In this document: positions 42,452-49,073 of the stretch, in pieces | How positions within the stretch are numbered: position 1 is the first letter of the stretch | How the letters are laid out: each line of letters starts with the position of its first letter | Source: DATCZS01 sp036525795 | Lineage (GTDB): Bacteria; Actinomycetota; Acidimicrobiia; Spongiisociales; ZC4RG35 | Assembly (NCBI GenBank): GCA_036525795.1 | Contig: DATCZS010000043.1 | Span: forward strand, 41,287-105,286 | Direction of reading: 5' to 3' | DNA length: 64,000 nucleotides | Made by a program: the position numbers and the translations under genes | The notes under the pieces: model-generated | What the model was told of the DNA's origin: nothing | Database searches by the model: none | What the model saw: only the letters and a program-made list of their open reading frames with translations

Positions 42452-43372
42452 CTAGCGAACCGGGCCGCCGGATCGCCGGGGTCGCGGCGGGTCGGCGTCG
42501 ACGCCCCTGCTCACCCAGTCGATCAGACTGACGGCCACCAGACCGAGCACGACCGCGACGATCACTCCGACCACGGGTTCGCCCGCAGTGGGCATCACCA
42601 GTCCCCGGTCGGCTGTCTGCCATGGCCACAGAGCCCGCAGCGAGCCGGCCATCAGCCCGATCAGGACCGCCATCGTCCCATCGTGGCGGTTCGCCAGCAG
42701 GCGGACGAGAAGCACGGCGAAGGTGCCGAGGCCGATGATCGCCCCGGCCGCGAACGTCACCACATAGGCGAGATCGAGATCCCTCAGGGCCGTCAGGGTC
42801 GGCTCGTAGATTCCGATCACCTTGAGCAGGAAGGCCCCGCTCACACCCGGCAGGATCATTGCGCAGATCGCCACCATCGCCCCGAAGAACACCTGGATCC
42901 TCGACGGCGACTCGATGACACCCGCCGGGAGCCCGGACAGGAAGAAGGCGGCGAGGGCCGACCCCAGAATGATGGGCAGCGACCGGCTGATGGGAACAGA
43001 CATCCGTCGCCACGGGATGACCAGCGACCCGGCCACGAGCCCGAGAAAGAGTCCGAGCGACTGTCTCGGATACCGGTCGAGCGCGTCGAGAATGAACCGG
43101 GAGGCCACCACGAGGGCGGTGACGATCCCCGCCAGCAGTGGCGCGAGCAACGACCACTCCACCCGGGCGAACCGCCCCCGGAAGGCGGCACCGTCGAAGC
43201 GTAGGAGGGCGACCAGCGCCCTCGCCCCTTCGCCGATCGAGGAGAGCAGCCTGGTGTAGATGCCGACGATCAGCGCCATCGTCCCTCCGCTCACCCCCGG
43301 GACCGAGTCGGCCGCGCCCATGAGGATCCCCTGGAGGTAGTGGACGACAAACGACGGCGTGCGTAGGGACAT
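42452..43372 (-). CDS. DUF368 (PopT-type) polyprenyl-phosphate transporter candidate
   Basis: This 306-residue integral membrane protein has about eight to ten helices. Two inverted-repeat-like motifs define DUF368: GAADSVPGVSGGTMALIVGIY near residue 19 and AICAMILPGVSGAFLLKVIG near 165. DUF368 proteins were recently linked to recycling of undecaprenyl phosphate across the membrane (PopT), the carrier for cell-wall precursors; this assignment follows the family, not any local context. The ATG at 43372 opens directly into the conserved N-terminus; further upstream codons fall in a 15-bp repeat tract. A TAGCCT box lies 9 nt upstream. Confidence 0.85.
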   Translation of the reverse strand: MSLRTPSFVVHYLQGILMGAADSVPGVSGGTMALIVGIYTRLLSSIGEGARALVALLRFDGAAFRGRFARVEWSLLAPLLAGIVTALVVASRFILDALDRYPRQSLGLFLGLVAGSLVIPWRRMSVPISRSLPIILGSALAAFFLSGLPAGVIESPSRIQVFFGAMVAICAMILPGVSGAFLLKVIGIYEPTLTALRDLDLAYVVTFAAGAIIGLGTFAVLLVRLLANRHDGTMAVLIGLMAGSLRALWPWQTADRGLVMPTAGEPVVGVIVAVVLGLVAVSLIDWVSRGVDADPPRPRRSGGPVR

Positions 43373-43416
43373 GGCGGGGAAGGCTAGTGAGCGCAGCGCC
43401 CCCGGCCGGACAGGGC

Positions 43417-43475
43417 GAAACACCCGGCAACGAAACACCCGGCAACGAGAGACCCGGGACGAAGGACTCCGGGAC
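43417..43475. repeat. Imperfect 15-bp tandem repeat
   Basis: Two identical copies of CGAAACACCCGGCAA (43417-43431 and 43432-43446) are followed by two diverged copies. They lie in the 194-bp divergent gap between DUF368 and DUF2461. No gene or promoter motif coincides with them. Confidence 0.75.
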
Positions 43476-43554
43476 GGACGCACCCCCTGGCCCCGCGGGC
43501 GCGCACCGGCGGGACCCGTTCGAGGCATGCCTACAACCCGTCGCACACTTCCGA

Positions 43555-43560
43555 TAGGTT
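43555..43560 (+). promoter_or_regulatory. Putative leaderless -10 box (TAGGTT)
   Basis: TAGGTT is 6 nt before the ATG at 43567. Confidence 0.55.
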
Positions 43561-43566
43561 CGGACC

Positions 43567-44250
43567 ATGGCTCGACACTTCACACCCGCCCTGTTCGCGT
43601 TTCTCAAGGAGCTGGCCGCCAACAACGACCGCACCTGGTTCAACGACAACAAGAACCGATACGTCGCCCACGTCCAGGAGCCGGCGCTCGAGTTCATCAC
43701 CGACTTCGGGCACCGCCTGTCCAGGATCTCCCCCCACTTCGCAGCAGATGCCAGGGTGGTGGGAGGCTCGCTGTTCCGGATTCAGCGCGACACCCGCTTC
43801 TCGAAAGACAAGACGCCATACAAGCTCAACACCGGCGTGCAGTTCCGCCACGAGGCGGGCAAGGACGCCCATGCCCCCGGCTACTACCTCCATCTCCAGC
43901 CGGGCGAGTGCTTCATGGGCGCCGGACTGTGGCGCCCCGAGACGGCGCTCGCCTACGCCGTCCGCGCCAAGATCGCAGACGAGCCGGCCCGGTGGAAGAG
44001 CGCCGCGCACGGCGCCCGGTTCGCCGACACCTACGAGCTCACCGGAGACTCGCTCACCAGGCCGCCGAAGGGATTCGACCCCGATCACCCGCTGATCGTG
44101 GATCTCAAACGGAAGGACTTCATCGCCACCACCCGGCTCACCCAGACCCAGGTCACATCGGAGGGGTTCATCGACCACTTCGAGCGGACCGCCCGGATCG
44201 CCACACCGCTCATGCGGTTCCTGTGCGACGCCGCCGACGTTCCCTTCTGA
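43567..44250 (+). CDS. DUF2461 / TIGR02453 family protein
   Basis: This 227-residue cytosolic protein shows the whole family pattern: FLKELAANNDRTWFNDNKNRY at the start, GGSLFRIQRDTRFSKDKTPYKLN, YYLHLQPGECFMGAGLWRPE and KRKDFIATTRLT. The family is widespread in bacteria and fungi and has no established function. Length and start are as usual. It converges with a small lipoprotein gene 18 bp away. Confidence 0.9.
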   Translation: MARHFTPALFAFLKELAANNDRTWFNDNKNRYVAHVQEPALEFITDFGHRLSRISPHFAADARVVGGSLFRIQRDTRFSKDKTPYKLNTGVQFRHEAGKDAHAPGYYLHLQPGECFMGAGLWRPETALAYAVRAKIADEPARWKSAAHGARFADTYELTGDSLTRPPKGFDPDHPLIVDLKRKDFIATTRLTQTQVTSEGFIDHFERTARIATPLMRFLCDAADVPF

Positions 44251-44268
44251 TCGGGCAGGCGACCGGTT

Positions 44269-44544
44269 TCAGCCGCCCTTCTTCCGGCGGACGAGGCGAA
44301 CCGAGCCGAACCCGCTGATCACTGCGACGTAGAAGCCGGCGTCGTACCACCAGCCGGTGTTGTTCGGTTCGTAGATCCGGATGTCCTCGTCGAACACCTG
44401 GACGATGAGGGTGAGCGGCGCCAGCCATCCGTGCCAGACCCCCGAGAAGAAGCCTGCCGAGTTGCGCTCTCCGTACTCCCCCGAACCGGGCATGCACGCC
44501 GACAGGGCCAGGGTCAACGCCGCTGCAGCCATCGCCTTGCGCAT
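44269..44544 (-). CDS. Small lipoprotein, conserved hypothetical
   Basis: This 91-residue protein has a signal peptide and lipobox LSAC (Cys17). The mature part, GFFSGVWHGWLAPLTLIVQVF, then YEPNNTGWWYDAGFYVAV, is a motif set I have seen in small conserved bacterial proteins without known function. The C-terminal RLVRRKKGG suggests a final helix followed by positive residues, so it may be anchored by both lipid and a membrane helix. Between the DUF2461 gene and the MFS gene on the same strand. Confidence 0.7.
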   Translation of the reverse strand: MRKAMAAAALTLALSACMPGSGEYGERNSAGFFSGVWHGWLAPLTLIVQVFDEDIRIYEPNNTGWWYDAGFYVAVISGFGSVRLVRRKKGG

Positions 44545-44571
44545 CGGGCCTCCAGGAACGACGGCTCGAAC

Positions 44572-45756
44572 CTACACCGCCCGCCGGACGGGTGCGCCGG
44601 CCACCCGGCGACCCGCCGCGGTCACGATGACCGTTGCCGCCACCAGGCCGGCTCCGACGACGACCCAACCGCCGTCGTACGACCAGCGATCGATCACGGT
44701 CGCGAGCAACAGTGGCCCCAGTCCGGCACCGACGAATACGCCCGCCTGGGTGATGGCGGACGAGGCCGCCGCAGAGCCCCGGTTGGCGTTCACCACCGTG
44801 TACGTCATCAATCCCGGCCACCCCCACCCGGTGGCGAATGCGGCGACCACGAGCACCACGAACAGCCCACCGCTGCTCGCCGGAAGCAGGAAGAAGACGA
44901 TGGCGCCGAGCCCCGCCAGGACGGCCATTCCGTAGAACCCCCGGCCATGGCGCCGGTCCGTCACGACGCCGGCGACGACCCGGGCGATGATCGAACACGC
45001 CGACCCGGCGAACTGCAGCGTTCCGGCGGCCGATTCGGACAGACCGACGTCGAGCGACGCAGACACCAGGAAGGTCCCCAACCCTATGGCGGCCCACGTG
45101 GCGAACGCCGACCCTACGGCGAGCGCCAGGAGGTAGCGCGTGGACAGCGGCTGGGGAGCCGACCTGCCCCGCCGGGACTGCGGCGCCGGCAGATGGGAGA
45201 GATCTCCTCTCGGGACGAACGACGACACGGCGAGGGCGGTGGCCGCTGCCGCCACGAACGCCCAGCGCCATCCGTACTGCACCACGATCACCGGAACGGC
45301 CAACCCGGCGAGCAGGGTCGATCCGGGAATTCCTGCGTGCTTGGCCCCGAACAGTGTCGCCTGCCGGTCGGGGTCGGTGTGGTCCGCCAGCGCCTGGTTG
45401 GCCGCCGGATTGGACATCCCGTAGACGGCGGCCGACAGCACCAGGAGCACGGCCAGCGACCAGCTGCTCCGCGCCGCCACGGCGATCGCGGTGAGGAGGA
45501 CCGCGGTGACCCGAAGATTGAACCGCATGGCCCGCTGCCACCCGACTCGCTGCACCCATCGCCCCAGCGGAGTCGAACTGATCGACGCGGTCAGGAAGAA
45601 CGCGGCGGTGAGCACGCCCAGCCCGACCGTTCCCAGCCCGAGCTCTGGCCCGATCTGGAAGAAGGCTGCCCCCAGCAAGAAGACCGCCTGCGTACCGGTG
45701 GTGACGACCAGAACGGCCAGCACCAGCAGACGGGCGGTGGTGGGGCGGGCGGACAT
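44572..45756 (-). CDS. MFS transporter
   Basis: This 394-residue protein has about twelve helices and the sugar/drug-efflux type pattern. TM loops LGRWVQRVGWQRAMRF (degenerate motif A) and GVVTDRRHGRGFYG (second half) are visible, and MSNPAANQALAD in TM4-5. The substrate is unknown. The start is the ATG at 45756, with TATCTT 6 nt upstream; the frame continues to 45951 with non-family sequence. It lies 112 bp downstream of the nfnB stop on the same strand but has its own promoter box. Confidence 0.82.
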   Translation of the reverse strand: MSARPTTARLLVLAVLVVTTGTQAVFLLGAAFFQIGPELGLGTVGLGVLTAAFFLTASISSTPLGRWVQRVGWQRAMRFNLRVTAVLLTAIAVAARSSWSLAVLLVLSAAVYGMSNPAANQALADHTDPDRQATLFGAKHAGIPGSTLLAGLAVPVIVVQYGWRWAFVAAAATALAVSSFVPRGDLSHLPAPQSRRGRSAPQPLSTRYLLALAVGSAFATWAAIGLGTFLVSASLDVGLSESAAGTLQFAGSACSIIARVVAGVVTDRRHGRGFYGMAVLAGLGAIVFFLLPASSGGLFVVLVVAAFATGWGWPGLMTYTVVNANRGSAAASSAITQAGVFVGAGLGPLLLATVIDRWSYDGGWVVVGAGLVAATVIVTAAGRRVAGAPVRRAV

Positions 45757-45762
45757 CGGCAC

Positions 45763-45768
45763 AAGATA
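45763..45768 (-). promoter_or_regulatory. Putative leaderless -10 box (TATCTT)
   Basis: TATCTT on the minus strand is 6 nt before the MFS ATG at 45756. Confidence 0.5.
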
Positions 45769-45868
45769 GAGTCGGCCCCGACCGGACGGCTTCGGGCCGG
45801 GGAGGGACCCGGGGTGCGGCGGCCTTCCTCGTGGCGGTGACGCGCGACCGGCGACGTGTCCCCTTGCG

Positions 45869-47320
45869 TCAGGGTCCGGCCGGTGGTCGCTCGGCGATCG
45901 CCGCCCGCCGATCACCGCCGCGCAGATACTCGTCCATCGCCGCCGCCGCACGACGCCCCGCCCCCATCGCCAGGATCACGGTGGCCCCACCCGTCACGAT
46001 GTCGCCTCCGGCGAACACCCCCGGAGCGCCGGTGGCGCCGGTCTCCGGGTCCGCCAGGATCGTCCCCCGGGATGACACCGTGAGCCCTGCAGTCCCACTC
46101 AGCACCGGATTGGGATCGTTGCCCACCGCCACGATCACCGCGTCCACGGGGACGTCGACGACCGCACCATCGACCGGGTCGGGTCGCATCCGGCCCGACC
46201 CGTCCGGCGGCCCCGCCCGCATCCGCTGGAGCCGCATCGTGTGCACCCAACCCGCCTCCCCCTCGAACGCGATCGGAGTGAGGAGGAACTCGAAGTGGAC
46301 CCCTTCCTCTCGGGCGTGGCGGATCTCATCGCGGCGGGCGGGCATGTCGTCTTCGGTGCGCCGGTAGTAGACGGTGGCGTCCCGGGCTCCCAGCCTGAGG
46401 GCGGTCCTCACCGCATCGATCGCCGTGTTTCCCCCACCGACGACCGCCACCCTCCGGTCGGTGACGGACAACACCGGGGTGTCCGCGTCCGGCAGGTAGG
46501 CCCGCATCAGGTTGACCCGGGTGAGGAACTCGTTGGCCGACTGCACGCCCACCAGGTGCTCACCGGGCACGCCGAGGAAACGAGGGAGACCCGCCCCCAC
46601 TCCCAGGAACACGGCGTCATGCCGATCGAGCAGGTCGTCGATCGTCTCTGCCCGCCCGATCGGAGCGTCGAGCACCACCGTCACCCCCTGTCTCCGAAGC
46701 AGCTCGACTTCGGCGGCGACGACCTCCTTGGGAAGCCGGTATTCGGGAATCCCGTACACCAGCACACCACCCGGTTCGTGCAGGGCCTCGTAGACGGTCA
46801 CGGCGTGTCCCGCTCGTGCCAGGTCGAAGGCGCACGCCAGACCGGCCGGACCGCTGCCGACCACGCCGACGGATCGCCCGCTCTGAGGTACCGGCTCGAC
46901 CGGCTCGCCCAGTCTCCTTCCCCGCGCCCGGTCGGCGACGAACCGTTCGAGTCGGCCGATGGCGATCGGCTTGACTTTGTTGGCGAGCACGCAGGCGCCC
47001 TCGCACTGGACCTCCTGGGGACACACCCGACCGCACACGGCAGGAAGCGAGTTGTCGATCGCCACGATGTCGGCGGCCTTGTCGAACTCCCCTTGGGCCA
47101 CCGCCGTGACGAACTCGTCGATCCGCACCCCGACCGGACACCCCTCGATGCACGTCGGGCGGGCACAGCGGAGGCACCGTGAGGCCTCGAGCATCGCCAG
47201 CTGTTCGGTGAACCCGAGTTCCACCTCTTCGAAGGTCTTCGACCGGGCTCGGGCATCCCGCTCGGGCATGCCGACCCGGCTCATCGCCATCCGCTGGCGC
47301 CGGGTGAGTTCGGCCGTCAT
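45869..47320 (-). CDS. nfnB: NfnB/SudA-type NAD(P)H:ferredoxin oxidoreductase large subunit (GltD-like)
   Basis: This 483-residue GltD-like flavoprotein has two N-terminal [4Fe-4S] motifs, Cys49/52/57/61 and Cys96/100/106/110. A Rossmann FAD site follows (VGVVGSGPAGLACAFDLA, about 151), GGVLVYGIPEYRLPKE, a second Rossmann NADPH site (RRVAVVGGGNTAIDAVR), and the terminal GVFAGGDIVTGGATVILAMGAG. In NfnAB and sulfide dehydrogenase SudAB this subunit pairs with an FNR-like [2Fe-2S] subunit, encoded here directly upstream with a 4-bp ATGA overlap. NfnAB couples NADH, NADPH and ferredoxin by flavin bifurcation; SudAB also reduces polysulfide. GltD without a GltB partner is excluded by the context. 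Confidence 0.87.
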   Translation of the reverse strand: MTAELTRRQRMAMSRVGMPERDARARSKTFEEVELGFTEQLAMLEASRCLRCARPTCIEGCPVGVRIDEFVTAVAQGEFDKAADIVAIDNSLPAVCGRVCPQEVQCEGACVLANKVKPIAIGRLERFVADRARGRRLGEPVEPVPQSGRSVGVVGSGPAGLACAFDLARAGHAVTVYEALHEPGGVLVYGIPEYRLPKEVVAAEVELLRRQGVTVVLDAPIGRAETIDDLLDRHDAVFLGVGAGLPRFLGVPGEHLVGVQSANEFLTRVNLMRAYLPDADTPVLSVTDRRVAVVGGGNTAIDAVRTALRLGARDATVYYRRTEDDMPARRDEIRHAREEGVHFEFLLTPIAFEGEAGWVHTMRLQRMRAGPPDGSGRMRPDPVDGAVVDVPVDAVIVAVGNDPNPVLSGTAGLTVSSRGTILADPETGATGAPGVFAGGDIVTGGATVILAMGAGRRAAAAMDEYLRGGDRRAAIAERPPAGP

Positions 47321-48141
47321 CGGCCTGCCTCGATTGCAGCCATGGCGGCTCGCTCGAACTCGCAGTAGGTCTGGTTCCTGACGGAGAGCACCTCGAAGTC
47401 GACCCGGTGGGCGTCGAACTCGGGACCGTGGACGCAGGCGAATCTGGTGTCTCCGCCGACGAGCACCCGGCACCCCCCGCACATGCCGGTTCCGTCGACC
47501 ATGATCGGATTGAGGCTGACCACGGTCGGAATCCCCGGGGGGCGGGTCACCTCCGCCACCGCCCGCATCATCGGGATCGGACCGATGGCCACCACCCGAT
47601 GCACCTCCTCCCGTTCGATCACTTCTGCCAGCGCATCGGTGACCAGGCCGGGACGGCCCCGGGTCCCGTCATCGGTGGTGACGATGACCTCGGCCGCCAG
47701 CGCCTCGAGTTCGTCGACGAGGATGACGAGGCCGGCGTTTCGGGCACCCACGATGACCACCAGCCGGTTCCCCGCCTGCGCCAGCGCCCTCGCCGTCGGA
47801 AGGGCGATGGCGGTCCCCACGCCTCCGCCGACGACCGCCACGGTGCCGAATCGCTCGATGTCCGAAGGGGTTCCCAGAGGTCCGACGACATCGGCGATCG
47901 AGTCGCCTGCCCCCACCGTGTTGAGCAGGCGGGTGGTCTTGCCGACCCCCTGGACGACGAGGTCGATCGATCCCCCCTGCCGGTCGACGCCCGCCACCGT
48001 GAGCGGGATGCGTTCACCGCCCTCGACCACCCGGACGATCACGAACTGGCCCGGCTCCCAGTACCGCGCAACACGGGGCGCAGACACCCGAAACCGTTTG
48101 ATGTCAGGAGCGAGGAGCCTCGCCGCAAGCACGACGAACAT
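47317..48141 (-). CDS. nfnA: NfnA/SudB-type ferredoxin-NADP reductase subunit
   Basis: This 274-residue FNR-fold protein matches the NfnA/SudB small subunit: FRVSAPRVARYWEPGQFVIV (FAD-binding strand), VVGGGVGTAIALPTARAL (NAD site) and the terminal [2Fe-2S] region MVDGTGMCGGCRVLV then FACVHGPEFDAH, with the Asp-Cys-Cys-Cys ligand pattern of NfnA. The ATG at 48141 was chosen because MFVVLAARLLAPDIKRF matches the family start; GAGGAG lies only 3 nt upstream, which is tight. It is separated from the TorD-like gene by 173 bp with no gene, on the same strand as the sulfur operon, so it may be co-transcribed or have its own promoter. Confidence 0.87.
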   Translation of the reverse strand: MFVVLAARLLAPDIKRFRVSAPRVARYWEPGQFVIVRVVEGGERIPLTVAGVDRQGGSIDLVVQGVGKTTRLLNTVGAGDSIADVVGPLGTPSDIERFGTVAVVGGGVGTAIALPTARALAQAGNRLVVIVGARNAGLVILVDELEALAAEVIVTTDDGTRGRPGLVTDALAEVIEREEVHRVVAIGPIPMMRAVAEVTRPPGIPTVVSLNPIMVDGTGMCGGCRVLVGGDTRFACVHGPEFDAHRVDFEVLSVRNQTYCEFERAAMAAIEAGR

Positions 48142-48314
48142 TCTCTCCTCATCGTCGAGGTCAGACGAACCACCGACGTAGGGGCAATCGTCATCTCGGC
48201 GGCCGATCGAGACAGCGCTCGCCGGGAGGCCGCTCACGAGGGGGTGCTCCGAATGCCGCCTGCCGCGACTGCGAACGGCCTTCCCGGCGTCCGGACCCGA
48301 GGGGGGACGGTCGA

Positions 48315-49073
48315 CTAGGCGGACAGGCGCGTCGCCGTTCGCGCCGCCCGCTCCGCCAGGTCGCGCCACAGGCGAGCGGTACCCGGGTGCTCCTCCGCCA
48401 GCGTTCGCCACCGGCCGGCGGCGTTCTCGAACAGCGTGCAGAGGTCGTTCCGCAGGAGCGCGACCTCGTCCTGCCGCAACCATCTCTCGTGCTCTTGCCC
48501 GAACAGCGAACGTGCGGTGGCGCCGAAGATCACGACTCCCGAGTGCAGCGAGCCGAGGAGCGTCTCGATCGCACTCCCGTCGTCGAGCGGTCCGAAGGCG
48601 TCCTCGCCCGGCGGATACAGCCCTTCGCCCCCGGTGAGGAGCGGGGCGGGTCGCATCCTGTCACCCAGTGCGAGAAGTCCATCGCGCAGCGCGTGTGCCG
48701 GCTCGCGGACCTGCGGGTGACATCGTCCGGCCGCATCTGCCCATGGGACCGCCCAGTGCACGATCCGGTCGGAGAAGAGAAAACGCCGCTCCTCAAATGC
48801 CCGGGTGGCCACGGTCGGGTCGTCGCCATCCCAGGCGTCGGCCTCCGCCGCCGCCAGTCCGGCTGCGAACCCGGCGAGGGCCTCGAAGTCGAAGGAGGAG
48901 AAACGATGACCCCACCGTCTGGCGCGGCGCGCCAGATCCTCTTCCGGGTCGAACCCGGTGACATCGACCTCCCGCGGAAGGGGATCGGGGCCGGCGATCC
49001 GGACGGCCTGGGCGAGACCGGCCAGGCCAACCCAGCGCCCGGCCTCGCGACGGGCGGTTTCGGCGGCGCTCAC
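48315..49073 (-). CDS. TorD/DmsD-like molybdoenzyme assembly chaperone
   Basis: This 252-residue, helix-rich protein has no signal and is poorly conserved, as expected for this family. FEERRFLFSDRIVHWAVPWADAA (about 155-177) corresponds to the conserved E-x-x-DHL-x-W-x-P helix of TorD-type chaperones. The GTG start at 49073 overlaps the stop of the molybdopterin oxidoreductase gene by 4 bp, a coupling typical of dedicated chaperones. It would insert the molybdenum cofactor or hold the catalytic subunit until folded. The assignment leans on position. Confidence 0.68.
   Translation of the reverse strand: MSAAETARREAGRWVGLAGLAQAVRIAGPDPLPREVDVTGFDPEEDLARRARRWGHRFSSFDFEALAGFAAGLAAAEADAWDGDDPTVATRAFEERRFLFSDRIVHWAVPWADAAGRCHPQVREPAHALRDGLLALGDRMRPAPLLTGGEGLYPPGEDAFGPLDDGSAIETLLGSLHSGVVIFGATARSLFGQEHERWLRQDEVALLRNDLCTLFENAAGRWRTLAEEHPGTARLWRDLAERAARTATRLSA

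Noticed and set aside
45869..47320. Glutamate synthase small subunit GltD
   Set aside because: No gltB is nearby and the overlapping upstream gene is an NfnA-type [2Fe-2S] FNR, which defines NfnAB/SudAB.
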